Source: Pedobacter suwonensis
Lineage (GTDB): Bacteria > Bacteroidota > Bacteroidia > Sphingobacteriales > Sphingobacteriaceae
DNA: 64,000 nucleotides
Reading direction: 5' to 3'
Assembly (NCBI RefSeq): GCF_900111825.1
Contig: NZ_FOJM01000011.1
Location: forward strand, 62,001 to 126,000
Shown here: positions 28,285 through 37,526 of the stretch, piece after piece
Numbering within the stretch: the stretch's first letter is position 1
Layout of the letters: every line of letters starts with the position of its first letter
Translations under genes and position numbers: made by a program
The notes under the pieces: model-generated
Seen by the model: the letters and a program-made list of their open reading frames with translations, nothing else
What the model was told of the DNA's origin: nothing
The model's database searches: none

Positions 28285-30477
28285 CTATGCCGGAATTTTT
28301 CTCGGCACCTCCCGATCCCAGAATCGGTGCAGGGCAATCATTTTAGCGAACAATTCGGCTGATGAAGAAAGATCATCCGAAACCAATATTCCTTCGCGCA
28401 GAACGGTTTCCTGCGAATATTCATCAGGAAGCTTCTTATAGAAATAGGTGGCCTCTAAAACCTGTATGGCTGTAGCATCGGCGGCTATTGCCTTGCAGTG
28501 TTTAAAAGCTTCGTTCAGAAAATGTACGGCATTGGCTTCCGCTTCCAATGTAGCAGAGCTATTTATTCCTCCCGGAAGATAAACGGCATCGTAAAGTACA
28601 GAAGCGGCCGTTAAGAAACTTTCATCCACATCAATCTGCTGATCTTCCTGCGAAAGAATAGTACCGAGCTTTGGTGCTATAATATGAACAATTGCGCCCT
28701 GGGCTACAAGTGCATCTTTTACCTTACTTAATGATTGGTCATCAACCCCATCCGCTGCAAGGATGGCAATTTTTCTGGTGGCAATAGAATCTTTAAGCGT
28801 ACCCGCCATACTCAATGCCTCCGATTTTGCAAGTTCACCTTCTTTCTGTTCCGGGGTATAATCTGCCGGATCGGCGTCTGCAGGGATACTTCCATTAAGT
28901 TCTGCTAAAGGGATGGTTGGAACATGAAGCCCAAGCGAATAAGCTACGGCTGCTGCAAGCCCTTTATCCACATGGTTAAGTAAGCCAAGCATGCGTGTTC
29001 TGATATCAACCATTTTTACCTTACCCAGTTCAAAACTAAAAGCATCAATCAGGTGATTTTTTTCGGCTTCAGACTGGCTATTAAAGAATAATCTCGCCTG
29101 CGAAAAGTGATCGAAAAAGCTCCTGCTTCTTGCACGGATTTTCTTTGCATCAATGCGCTCGTTATAACTAACAAAACCACCCTCGGCAGCTTTGGCTTGC
29201 CGCGGATCATTTGTAGCTATTCCATTTGGGCCATAACTGGTTTTACCCCGGTTTATGGTTTGGCGCATATAACCGTCGCGCTGGTTATTATGTATAGGCA
29301 CTACAGGCCTGTTAATTGGAATCTCATGAAAATTTGGTCCACCTAACCTGATCAGCTGTGTATCTGTATAAGAAAATAACCTTCCCTGCAACAGCGGGTC
29401 GTTAGTAAAATCAATTCCAGGAACCACATGCCCAACATGAAAAGCGACCTGTTCAGTTTCAGCGAAAAAATTATCCGGATTTCGGTTCAAGGTCATTTTC
29501 CCAATGCGTTGCACCGGAACCAACTCTTCGGGAATGATTTTGGTAGGATCTAATAAATCGAAGCCAAACTTAAATTCATCTTCCTCTGCCACAATCTGAA
29601 CACCAAGTTCCCACTCCGGGAAAGCACCTGCTTCTATGGCATCCCAAAGATCTCTTCTATGAAAATCGGGATCCTTTCCGGAAATATTTTGTGCTTCATC
29701 CCAGGCTACCGAGTGTACACCCTGCAATGGTTTCCAGTGAAATTTAACAAAACTGGAAACCCCAGATGCATTAACTAAACGGAAGGTATGAACTCCAAAA
29801 CCTTCCATCATGCGGTAACTTCTCGGAATGGCCCTGTCGCTCATCAACCACATGATCATATGTGCAGATTCTGGCATAAAGGAAATGAAATCCCAAAAAG
29901 TATCGTGTGCTGATGCAGCCTGAGGAATTTCATTGTCCGGCTCTGGCTTTACGGCATGTACTAAATCAGGGAATTTAACTGCATCCTGAATAAAAAAGAC
30001 AGGCATATTGTTACCTACAAGGTCAAAATTGCCTTCTTGAGTATAAAATTTTACCGCGAAACCACGCACATCACGGGCAAGATCAGTAGAACCCCTTGAT
30101 CCTGCTACGGTTGAAAACCGAACAAAAACAGGTGTTTCCTGTCCCGGATCGCAGAGAAAAGCTGCCCTTGTGATGTCAGACATATCCTCATATACCTTAA
30201 ACACCCCGTGTGCTCCCGATCCCCTTGCATGTACAACACGTTCAGGGATCCGCTCATGGTCAAAATGGGTAATTTTTTCTCTTAATATAAAATCTTCCAA
30301 CAATGTTGCGCCTCGATCGCCAGCCTTAAGCGAATTCTGATCGTCATTTATTTTAACTCCGTGATTCGTAGTCAGTTTTTCACCCCTGTCATCTGCAACA
30401 AAAGCCTCTAATTTCGCGGTTTTATCGTTGTCCTGTTTTATCGGGCTGGTATCTTTTACCGTTGTTTTTTTTGCCAT
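28285..30477 (-). CDS. katE: Large-subunit catalase (HPII/KatE type)
   Basis: A 730-residue clade II catalase. H83 (RVVHARGSGAHG), N156 (GNNMPVFF) and heme-ligand Y370 (LFSYTDTQLIRLG) lie with the same 287-residue H-to-Y spacing as E. coli HPII. After the catalase core, residues of about 565-725 form the DJ-1/PfpI-like flavodoxin domain (KIAILAADGVDDQSL, VYLPGGINSSATL). It breaks down hydrogen peroxide in the cytosol and in many bacteria belongs to the stationary-phase stress response. It lies 15 bp downstream of a YciF-type gene on the same strand, so they form an operon. Confidence 0.97.
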   Translation of the reverse strand: MAKKTTVKDTSPIKQDNDKTAKLEAFVADDRGEKLTTNHGVKINDDQNSLKAGDRGATLLEDFILREKITHFDHERIPERVVHARGSGAHGVFKVYEDMSDITRAAFLCDPGQETPVFVRFSTVAGSRGSTDLARDVRGFAVKFYTQEGNFDLVGNNMPVFFIQDAVKFPDLVHAVKPEPDNEIPQAASAHDTFWDFISFMPESAHMIMWLMSDRAIPRSYRMMEGFGVHTFRLVNASGVSSFVKFHWKPLQGVHSVAWDEAQNISGKDPDFHRRDLWDAIEAGAFPEWELGVQIVAEEDEFKFGFDLLDPTKIIPEELVPVQRIGKMTLNRNPDNFFAETEQVAFHVGHVVPGIDFTNDPLLQGRLFSYTDTQLIRLGGPNFHEIPINRPVVPIHNNQRDGYMRQTINRGKTSYGPNGIATNDPRQAKAAEGGFVSYNERIDAKKIRARSRSFFDHFSQARLFFNSQSEAEKNHLIDAFSFELGKVKMVDIRTRMLGLLNHVDKGLAAAVAYSLGLHVPTIPLAELNGSIPADADPADYTPEQKEGELAKSEALSMAGTLKDSIATRKIAILAADGVDDQSLSKVKDALVAQGAIVHIIAPKLGTILSQEDQQIDVDESFLTAASVLYDAVYLPGGINSSATLEAEANAVHFLNEAFKHCKAIAADATAIQVLEATYFYKKLPDEYSQETVLREGILVSDDLSSSAELFAKMIALHRFWDREVPRKIPA

Positions 30478-30492
30478 TTTATTTCTCCTTTC

Positions 30493-31047
30493 TTAAGCCT
30501 CATCAGCTGCCTGGTAGTTAATTTCATTTTCAGCAATATCAGTAAGCTTGGTATCAGCAAGTTTTTCTTCAGCAAGTGTTTGTTCGAGTAAATCTGCAAC
30601 CTCTGTTAAGCCCAATGTGGTGGCCAATTGGAAAAGCCCACCATAAGAAGCAATTTCATAATGTTCTACCTTCTGGCTGGCTAGTATGATGCCCACATCA
30701 CGTGTTGCGGTTCCGGCTTCCGTTTCTTCAATGATACTTTCACCCTCTTTACTCAATCCTTCCATCGCATCACATTTTTTTGCAACGGGCTTCTCACCAA
30801 GCAGCTCAAATACCTGTTCAAGTCTGGCTACATGTCCTTTGGTTTCTGTAAGATGAGATTCAATTGCGCTTTTTAGCGCTGGTGCTGTCGCACTGGCAAT
30901 CATTTTTGGCAAATTTTTAACCAAATGATTTTCGGCCCAATAAAGATCACAGATTCCATCTTTAAAGAGTTCTTTTAAGGCCGGAGAAGCCTCTACCGTG
31001 GCTTTAGCACTGAGTTTTGGTTTACTGCCGCTGTCTTGTTTTTTCAT
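30493..31047 (-). CDS. YciF/DUF892 ferritin-like protein (copy 1)
   Basis: A 184-residue four-helix bundle protein. The DUF892 pattern is clear: ELFKDGICDLYWAENHLVKN, TEGHVARLEQVF-like H-x2-R-L-E (here TKGHVARLEQVFELLGEKP), AKKCDAMEGLSKEG, and QKVEHYEIASYGGL. The Glu and His residues in these helices are candidate di-iron ligands, as in YciF. Function is linked to osmotic and oxidative stress in other bacteria but is not biochemically fixed. It is upstream of katE in one operon, and a close paralog is encoded at 32564 on the other strand. Confidence 0.93.
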   Translation of the reverse strand: MKKQDSGSKPKLSAKATVEASPALKELFKDGICDLYWAENHLVKNLPKMIASATAPALKSAIESHLTETKGHVARLEQVFELLGEKPVAKKCDAMEGLSKEGESIIEETEAGTATRDVGIILASQKVEHYEIASYGGLFQLATTLGLTEVADLLEQTLAEEKLADTKLTDIAENEINYQAADEA

Positions 31048-31272
31048 GGTATGTTTTGTTTAAGGATGTTTCTTTATTAACCATCATCTATAACAACCCT
31101 ATATTTTGCTATATAGTTTCCGTAATTTATCCGTGTTTTAATACGCATTGGGTAAAAAAACGGATACTTAACGCAACCTTCTCTTCAAAACCATTTTTAA
31201 AAACGCCTTGTTAATTAGCGTATATATCCTTCAATCGGATTATAAAGAAGTACGAGCCAGATTTTAGCACAT

Positions 31273-31761
31273 ATGAAAAGCAATAAAATGGATGCTGTGG
31301 GCAAAATGCTCATTGGTAAAAAGTTAACAATTGCCTTTGCCGAAAGCGCAACCGCCGGCCGGCTTTCGGCAGAATTTTCAATGATCGACCATGCAGGAGA
31401 ATTTCTTAAGGGCGGAATTGCCTGTTATGATGCCCAATTAAAGCAGGATCTTTTACAGGTTGATCATACGTTGATTAAAACCTATACACCTGAATCAATG
31501 GAGGTAACCCGGGCCATTAGTTTGGGCCTTTCACGGTTGATCCCAGCTGATATTCATATCGGTATTACCGGGCTTACCGCTCCGGGAGGAAGCGAAACTG
31601 AAGAAAAGCCCGTAGGTACTGTATTTATTTATGCGACCAGCAAAGGTGGGCTGGTCTTTTCAGAAAGACTTAATTTTACCGGAGAACGGGAAGAAATTGT
31701 TTCGGCAACGGTAGAGGCCTGTGCAGATTTACTGATAGATTACCTCAGCGCTATAGACTAA
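31273..31761 (+). CDS. CinA C-terminal-type nicotinamide-nucleotide amidohydrolase
   Basis: A 162-residue stand-alone CinA C-terminal domain (PncC-like). Family marks are TIAFAESATAGRLSAEFSMI, GGIACYDAQLKQDLL, ITGLTAPGGSETEEKPVGTV and IYATSKGGL. It deamidates nicotinamide mononucleotide to the nicotinate form, which recycles a by-product of NAD use. The N-terminal MoCF domain of full CinA is absent, so it matches YgaD/PncC. It lies divergently from the YciF-katE operon and 10 bp upstream of the DUF6766 gene, so it is likely the first gene of a plus-strand stress operon. Confidence 0.9.
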   Translation: MKSNKMDAVGKMLIGKKLTIAFAESATAGRLSAEFSMIDHAGEFLKGGIACYDAQLKQDLLQVDHTLIKTYTPESMEVTRAISLGLSRLIPADIHIGITGLTAPGGSETEEKPVGTVFIYATSKGGLVFSERLNFTGEREEIVSATVEACADLLIDYLSAID

Positions 31762-31771
31762 TATCACGATC

Positions 31772-32449
31772 ATGAAAGCTAATAGCGTATTTCCTAAAAA
31801 AACCTGGCTATATAAAAACGGACTATCTGTTGTATTCATCGGCCTTTTTGTATGCTCCCTTTTTGCCCAGGCCCTTACCGGCTGGAATGAACACAATAAA
31901 GAACTTAATGAACATGGAGCACACAGCCTTAATTTAAGCACCTACCTGCGTTCAGGCCATTTCATCTCTGCGACCTTTGAGAATTTCGAAAGTGAATTTT
32001 TACAGATGATGCTTTATGTTTTGTTAACAATAAAACTACGCCAGATCGGTTCTGCAGAATCAAAAAAAATTGACCAGAAAGAAGAAGTGGATCGGGAACC
32101 CGTTCCCTCCAAAGATGCACCATGGGCTGTACGCCAGGGCGGATGGATTTTAAAACTATATTCCCATTCTCTTTCCATTGCTTTTATTTTACTGTTTTTG
32201 CTTAGCTGGTATCTGCATTTTTACGGCAGCTGGCAAGACCACAACATAGAACAGGCACTAAAAGGAAAACCTGCGGATACGATGGGCGCTTACCTGGGGC
32301 AAACCACTTTCTGGTTTGAAACCTTTCAAAATTGGCAGAGCGAGTTCCTGTCTGTTGCCGCTATCGTTGTACTCACTATTTTTCTGAGGCAGAAAGGTTC
32401 GCCTGAATCAAAACCTGTTGATGCGCCACACATGGAAACAGGGAAATAA
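31772..32449 (+). CDS. DUF6766-type membrane protein with internal duplication
   Basis: A 225-residue membrane protein made of two similar halves. Each half has a hydrophobic helix, a polar loop and a second helix: SVVFIGLFVCSLFAQALTGW ... FENFESEFLQMMLYVLLTIK (about 19-90) and SIAFILLFLLSWYLHFYGSW ... FQNWQSEFLSVAAIVVLTIF (about 134-210). Both halves end with LRQ-x-GS-x-ESK. It therefore has four helices and arose by duplication. The family is called DUF6766 from memory, with no known function. It is 10 bp after the CinA-like gene and 114 bp before the second YciF gene. Confidence 0.82.
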   Translation: MKANSVFPKKTWLYKNGLSVVFIGLFVCSLFAQALTGWNEHNKELNEHGAHSLNLSTYLRSGHFISATFENFESEFLQMMLYVLLTIKLRQIGSAESKKIDQKEEVDREPVPSKDAPWAVRQGGWILKLYSHSLSIAFILLFLLSWYLHFYGSWQDHNIEQALKGKPADTMGAYLGQTTFWFETFQNWQSEFLSVAAIVVLTIFLRQKGSPESKPVDAPHMETGK

Positions 32450-32563
32450 GCTGACGAAGTGGAGCCTAGAGTTTCGAACAAATCTTACAAACAATAAAAA
32501 AAGTCAAAACTATCATAAATTTCAACCTGTTCTATACATAAAGAACCTATAAAAAATATAATT

Positions 32564-33121
32564 ATGGCAACTACAAAAAAAACCGAAAAGAAAACCGCAA
32601 AACCTACAGGTAAAACAGGAAAAATGGAGAATTCAGAATTCCACGAGTTTTTTATTGATGAGTTAAAAGATATTTATTGGGCAGAGAAACACCTTGCAAA
32701 AGCGCTTCCGAAAATGAAGAAAGCGGCTACAAGCCCGGAACTGGCAGCAGCTTTTGAAAAGCATACCGAAGAAACAGAGCAACACATAAGCACACTTGAA
32801 GAAGTATTTAGCCTTTTAGGCGAAAAAGCAACTGCGAAAAAATGCGATGCCATGGCTGGATTATTAGAAGAAGCTGACGGCATTATTGCTGATACAGATA
32901 AAGGTACCATGATTCGCGATGCCGGACTTATTCTCGCCGCTCAAAAAGTTGAACACTATGAAATTGCAACTTATGGAACCTTAAGGGTATTTGCAGAAAA
33001 TATGGGCCACAATGATGTAGCCGAACTTCTTACGCAAACCCTCGAAAATGAAAAGGCAACAGATGTAGCTTTAACAGAACTGGCGGTTAACGCAGTTAAT
33101 GAGGAAGCAGTAGCAGAATAA
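32564..33121 (+). CDS. YciF/DUF892 ferritin-like protein (copy 2)
   Basis: A 185-residue paralog of the protein encoded at 30493. It shares EFFIDELKDIYWAEKHLAKA, EQHISTLEEVFSLLGEKATA, KKCDAMAGLLEEAD and QKVEHYEIATYGTL. A Lys/Thr-rich N-terminal tail (TTKKTEKKTAKPTGKTGK) precedes the helical bundle, a tail type seen in DNA-associated ferritin-like proteins; DNA binding is only a suggestion. The Bacteroidota A-rich leader precedes the ATG. A hairpin terminator follows at once. Confidence 0.93.
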   Translation: MATTKKTEKKTAKPTGKTGKMENSEFHEFFIDELKDIYWAEKHLAKALPKMKKAATSPELAAAFEKHTEETEQHISTLEEVFSLLGEKATAKKCDAMAGLLEEADGIIADTDKGTMIRDAGLILAAQKVEHYEIATYGTLRVFAENMGHNDVAELLTQTLENEKATDVALTELAVNAVNEEAVAE

Positions 33122-33129
33122 ATAATTTA

Positions 33130-33156
33130 AAAAGGCTCTTCGGAGCCTTTTGTTTA
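33130..33156 (+). terminator. Intrinsic terminator with TTCG tetraloop
   Basis: AAAAGGCTC (33130-33138) and GAGCCTTTT (33143-33151) form a perfect 9 bp stem around the loop TTCG, followed by a T-rich stretch. It begins 8 bp after the stop of the second YciF gene, which it should terminate. Confidence 0.9.
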
Positions 33157-33366
33157 TTTTATGCTATTTTCCCGTCGTCCCACCGTGATCTGATAGTTAT
33201 CGAATTTATTTCAAGGTCTTTTCTATGGAAAAAGTACTAAAAAGCAGCTATAGAACAAAAAACCGATTGAAATAATCGGTTAAAATTACCACCAACAAGG
33301 AAATATTCTTTATTACATCCAGAGTAATAAACCAAACCTTTTCATTACAGCCACAGTTATGTTTAC

Positions 33367-33840
33367 ATGGAAAATTTAGACCAATTAATGATACCCGCAG
33401 CCAGACAAGGAGAAACGGAAGTATTAAAAGAGCTTATTAGCAGGGGTGCAAATGTGAATTTCAGGGATGAAAAAGGCTACACCCCATTAATCATTGCCTG
33501 TTATAACAACCGTTTATCATGCGCGGAAATACTTTTAACAGCGGGAGCGGATATCAACGCTGCAGATTTTGGTGGCAATACCGCATTGATGGGGGTTTGC
33601 TTTAAGGGCTACCTCCCCATTGCCGAATTACTGATTGCTAAAGGGGCAAAACTAGATCTTCAGCATGGAAACGGCGGAACCGCATTAATGTTTGCAGCCA
33701 TGTTTGGCAGGAATGACCTGCTGAAACTGTTACTTGAAAATGGTGCAGACACTTCCATTACCGATGTACGCGGACAGCGTGCTGCAGAACTTGCAGCCAT
33801 GCAGGGCAATGAAGAAGGGCTTGCCATGCTGCAGCATTAA
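33367..33840 (+). CDS. Ankyrin-repeat protein
   Basis: A 157-residue protein built almost entirely from four to five ankyrin repeats, for example GETEVLKELISRGANVNFRD, GYTPLIIACYNNRLSCAEIL, GNTALMGVCFKGYLPIAELL and GGTALMFAAMFGRNDLLKLL. There is no signal peptide, so it is cytosolic. In Proteobacteria similar ankyrin proteins (AnkB type) sit next to catalase genes and protect from peroxide; its place near katE fits this. Its last 4 bases overlap the stop of the convergent gene. Confidence 0.92.
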   Translation: MENLDQLMIPAARQGETEVLKELISRGANVNFRDEKGYTPLIIACYNNRLSCAEILLTAGADINAADFGGNTALMGVCFKGYLPIAELLIAKGAKLDLQHGNGGTALMFAAMFGRNDLLKLLLENGADTSITDVRGQRAAELAAMQGNEEGLAMLQH

Positions 33841-34445
33841 GGCTTACCATCAAGCAACCCTTTTACAAGCAATTTCCATTGTGGATAGGATAAGCCCAGC
33901 TTTGCACTAAAACCGACAACCAGGTTCCGGGCCCTATCAATTAAATTGCCATCACTAACATTAGCCTGCTCATTCCTGCCATGCTCCTCTGCCCAGACCG
34001 TAATCCGATCTCTTCGGATAATAAAGGTAGAAGTGGCATGGTCTTTTAAAAAATGAGCAACCTCCTTATCTTGGTTTAAAGGCGAAGGGCTAGGGCGCAC
34101 ACACATACTGATCATTTCCCGGTCACCTCCATGCTCACTTTTAATTTCTTCAACCATCACCCAATCAAAACCATCACCCGATAGTGGACCGGGACCCGGG
34201 ATATCGATTCTGATAAAATCTCCCTTTTGTGCTGACCGCATGGCTTCCTTTCCGTCAGGCGTAAAAACCTTAAAGTCTGATAATCCGGAGAGTTTGCCCC
34301 ATTCATTCACGGCCAGTAATCTTTTTTCAGCAGCTGCAAAAAAATCCTGAGCCTGAATAAGGGTGTTTAATTTACGTTCTTCAACTGCATCCATCTGGCT
34401 TCCCACAAATTGTTGCGGAACCAAATCATTCTTCGATTCTTCCAT
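33837..34445 (-). CDS. Hypothetical protein, convergent with the ankyrin gene
   Basis: About 202 residues from the ATG at 34445 (MEESKNDLVPQQFVGSQMDA); an in-frame ATG 54 bp upstream gives an unconvincing extension. No membrane segment or signal. Visible features are DFFAAAEKRLLAVNEWGKLS, FKVFTPDGKEAMRSAQKGDF, IRIDIPGPGPLSGDGFDWVM and MCVRPSPSP. I know no family with certainty, though the pattern recurs in Sphingobacteriaceae as an unnamed protein in stress islands (recollection, not checked). The stop shares 4 bases with the ankyrin stop, an economical convergent arrangement. Confidence 0.78.
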   Translation of the reverse strand: MEESKNDLVPQQFVGSQMDAVEERKLNTLIQAQDFFAAAEKRLLAVNEWGKLSGLSDFKVFTPDGKEAMRSAQKGDFIRIDIPGPGPLSGDGFDWVMVEEIKSEHGGDREMISMCVRPSPSPLNQDKEVAHFLKDHATSTFIIRRDRITVWAEEHGRNEQANVSDGNLIDRARNLVVGFSAKLGLSYPQWKLLVKGLLDGKP

Positions 34446-34623
34446 AGTCTTTTTATTTAAAAACCATGTGTTCCTCAGCTTAGTTTCGTTATTTATCAAA
34501 CAGAATAAAAATCGACATCAAGTTTAGTGAAATAAACACCCTGATCTGCTCCGGGCAGTTAAAGCGAAATTCTAAAACCTTTACGTTTGATAACAGGTTC
34601 TTAATTTATCAACTGCTTTGAAA

Positions 34624-36192
34624 ATGAGAAATAACGAAACAGAAATAAACAGGAGAGATGGGGCCAATGCCAGTATGTGGCAGGCGGCTTCAATAAACAC
34701 TGTTGCAAAAGATCATGCTAATCAGGAAGAAATATACGATACGCTGATTATAGGTGGTGGAATTACAGGTATAACAACCGCATACCTATTGCAAAAACAG
34801 GGTAAGCATTGTGCGCTGGTTGAAGCAAAAAACCTCGGCTTCGGCACCACCGGCGGCACAACTGCCCACTTAAACACTTTTCTGGATACTACCTACCCGG
34901 AAATAGATAGCGACTTTAGCAAAGAAACGTCTGGCTTAGTAGCAGAGGGAACAAAGAAGATGATCAAAATGATCAGCACAAACATAGAGGAATTAAAAAT
35001 TGATGCTGATTTTGAGTTTAAAATGGCTTATCTTTTTTCGCAGAACGAAAAAGAAACAAAAGAACTCCAATCTATCCTTGAGTCATCGCAGGCTGCTGGT
35101 GTGGCAGTAAGTGAAGCTGATGAAAATGGTGTTCCGATCCCTTACGATCACGTTTTGCGTTTTGAAAGCCAGGCCCAGTTTCACCCATTAAAATACATTA
35201 CCGCACTGGCGAAGGAATTTGAAAAACTGGGCGGTAAAATTATCGAACAGATCTTTATCCACAGTACAGAGCTGCGTGAAGACATCCACTATGCAAAGAG
35301 TGATAAATTTATAATACAGGCAAAAAATATTGTTTATGCCACGCATATTCCGCCGGGTATAAATATCCTTTCATTACGCAATGCACCTTACCGTAGTTAT
35401 GTGCTTGCCGTAAAGCTGAACAGCGGAGAATATCCTGATTGCCTGGCATACGATATGCAAGAGCCTTATCACTACTTCAGGAGCCATGAAATTGACGGAC
35501 AACAATACCTGATTATTGGTGGCGCCGACCATAAAACCGGCCACGGAGATCCGTTAAAAGCTTTTGAAGATCTTCAGGATTATGCAAAAAAATACTTTGA
35601 CATCGGCGAGATCAGTTACAAATGGTCATCACAGTATTATGTACCTGTTGATGGACTACCTTATGTTGGTCAACTGCCTGGGGGCGATAAAGGAATTTAT
35701 GTTGCAACCGGTTTCAATGGAAATGGTATGATCCTGGGCAGTCTTTCGGCTGTACTGATCAGTGATCTTATTCTGGGAAAAGAAAATCCCTATGAAAAAC
35801 TGTTCAATCCGTCGAGGTTGAAACCCATTGCCGGATTTGCCGAATTTGTAAAAGAAAATGCAGATGTAGCCTACCATTTTGTGGCAGACCGATTTGGCGC
35901 AGAAATCATTAAATCTACCAGCGAACTGGGCAAAAGTGAGGGCAAAATTGTAGAATTTGATGGAGAAAAACTGGCCTTATATAAGGATAATGCCGGAAAA
36001 ATAACAGCCTTAAACCCTGTATGTACGCATGCGGGTTGTATTGTAAACTGGAATCCAACTGAAAAGACGTGGGACTGCCCATGCCATGGAGGACGTTTCT
36101 CTGTTGATGGACAAGTGCTTACCGGGCCGCCTCAAAAAGATCTCGGGTCCATCCCATTGGAAGAGCTGGAATCAGTAAGGGATAAGAAATAA
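34624..36192 (+). CDS. FAD-dependent oxidoreductase (DAO family) with C-terminal Rieske domain
   Basis: A 522-residue protein from the ATG at 34624; a TTG two codons upstream is less likely. The N-terminal FAD domain has DTLIIGGGITGITTAYLLQ and VEAKNLGFGTTGGTTAHLN, followed by a substrate domain with IIGGADHKTGHGD and YVATGFNGNGMILG. The C-terminal Rieske [2Fe-2S] domain has C467-T-H469 and C485-P-C-H488, plus the extra Cys pair of high-potential bc1-type clusters (CTHAGC and CPCHGG). The substrate of such DAO-Rieske fusions is not established. The gene is alone on its strand after a divergent gap, and the next gene starts 55 bp downstream. Confidence 0.93.
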   Translation: MRNNETEINRRDGANASMWQAASINTVAKDHANQEEIYDTLIIGGGITGITTAYLLQKQGKHCALVEAKNLGFGTTGGTTAHLNTFLDTTYPEIDSDFSKETSGLVAEGTKKMIKMISTNIEELKIDADFEFKMAYLFSQNEKETKELQSILESSQAAGVAVSEADENGVPIPYDHVLRFESQAQFHPLKYITALAKEFEKLGGKIIEQIFIHSTELREDIHYAKSDKFIIQAKNIVYATHIPPGINILSLRNAPYRSYVLAVKLNSGEYPDCLAYDMQEPYHYFRSHEIDGQQYLIIGGADHKTGHGDPLKAFEDLQDYAKKYFDIGEISYKWSSQYYVPVDGLPYVGQLPGGDKGIYVATGFNGNGMILGSLSAVLISDLILGKENPYEKLFNPSRLKPIAGFAEFVKENADVAYHFVADRFGAEIIKSTSELGKSEGKIVEFDGEKLALYKDNAGKITALNPVCTHAGCIVNWNPTEKTWDCPCHGGRFSVDGQVLTGPPQKDLGSIPLEELESVRDKK

Positions 36193-36247
36193 ATCAACCT
36201 GAACCCCAGGTCACAATTTACTTTTATTAATACATTAAGATACCAAT

Positions 36248-36544
36248 ATGAACGGAATACCTATGAAAAAGCCTAAAGGAGAGCTGCATACGTTAAAGAC
36301 AAAGTTTGATGCTGGATTAATAGAATCATTATGGAGCGAAAATGGAGAACTGATGTATATCATTAAAGACGGACTCGACCTGAATGAATACGCTTTGCTT
36401 GCCAAACAGATTCTTGAAAGTGAGGGTGATATTGCACATGATTTTACCGGAAAGGTAACCAATGAATCGAAAAACGAATTTGCCCGGTTTGAGTATAGAT
36501 CGGGATGGTTTTTGGATGGGCTGGCGGAAGGTGAAATAGAATAG
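36248..36544 (+). CDS. Small hypothetical protein
   Basis: A 98-residue, mostly acidic protein without membrane segment or signal (IESLWSENGELMYIIKDGLD, LNEYALLAKQILESEGDIAH, EFARFEYRSGWFLDGLAEGE). No family is recognised. It lies between the DAO-Rieske gene and the DUF72 gene with short gaps of about 50 bp on each side, so it is likely in the same transcription unit. The start could also be the second Met, six codons in. Confidence 0.65.
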   Translation: MNGIPMKKPKGELHTLKTKFDAGLIESLWSENGELMYIIKDGLDLNEYALLAKQILESEGDIAHDFTGKVTNESKNEFARFEYRSGWFLDGLAEGEIE

Positions 36545-36596
36545 CAATATGCTATAAGATAACCGTGATAAGTATTTTAGCATAAGATAGGATTAA

Positions 36597-37322
36597 ATGA
36601 AATCAGGTAAGGCTTTTATCGGTACATCAGGATGGAAATATCGTCATTGGGTGGGTACTTTTTATCCGGCAAATCTTAAAAAGAAAGATCAATTGCAATA
36701 TTTTACCGCATATTTTGATACTGTAGAACTGAACAATTCTTTTTACCGCCAGCCAACGCTACAGAATTTCGAAGCTTGGGAGGCACAAAGTCCCGCGCAT
36801 TTTACTTATGCCGTTAAAGCTAACCGGTATTTTACCCATTTAAAAAAACTGAATGTATCGCGAAACGAAATCGTAGAATTTTTAGATGCGAGCCTCGGGC
36901 TAGGGAAGAAATTGGGGCCTATCCTTTTTCAACTCCCACCAAAATGGCAAATTAATACCGAGCGGCTGGAACGATTTTTAGAAATACTCCCATCAGGATA
37001 TCGTTATACTTTTGAATTCAGAAATGAGACCTGGTACCATGAAGCGGTATTTTCGCTGTTAAAACAATACAATTGTGCCTTCTGTATTTACGATTTAGGC
37101 GGGCATCAATCGCCCATTGTTGCCACTGCTGATTTTGTATACATCAGGCTGCACGGACCCGGAGAAAAATACCAGGGTTCATACAGCCGATCTGCCTTAA
37201 CAAAATGGGCTGAGCTGTGTAATGCCTGGTTGCAGGAAAATAAAGATGTATACCTCTATTTTGATAATGACCAAGAAGGTTATGCTGCTTTTAATGCAAT
37301 TGAGCTTAAGAAAATGATATAA
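36597..37322 (+). CDS. DUF72 family protein (YecE-like)
   Basis: A 241-residue TIM-barrel protein of the DUF72 family: GTSGWKYRHWVGTFYP, YFDTVELNNSFYRQP, FTYAVKANRYFTHLKKL, LFQLPPKW, TFEFRNETWYHE, YIRLHGP and YLYFDNDQEGYAAFNA. All family blocks are present in order. The activity is unknown despite wide distribution and solved structures. It ends the plus-strand run that starts with the DAO-Rieske gene. The 204 bp gap after it holds no clear signal. Confidence 0.95.
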   Translation: MKSGKAFIGTSGWKYRHWVGTFYPANLKKKDQLQYFTAYFDTVELNNSFYRQPTLQNFEAWEAQSPAHFTYAVKANRYFTHLKKLNVSRNEIVEFLDASLGLGKKLGPILFQLPPKWQINTERLERFLEILPSGYRYTFEFRNETWYHEAVFSLLKQYNCAFCIYDLGGHQSPIVATADFVYIRLHGPGEKYQGSYSRSALTKWAELCNAWLQENKDVYLYFDNDQEGYAAFNAIELKKMI

Positions 37323-37526
37323 ATAAGTGCTTTAGATGCTGAGTTTAACTTTTAGGTGAACTTAATGCAAATTCATCATGCTGAATTCATTTTACAAGTA
37401 GCGTTAGCATTTCAATTGCCTTGTAGCTACTTCGTGGTCAGCATCATCAGGAAGAAGCCCCTGAAATAAATCCGAGAGCTATCAGATCAGGGTGACGACG
37501 GTAAACAAAAACATGTGTCAACTCCT

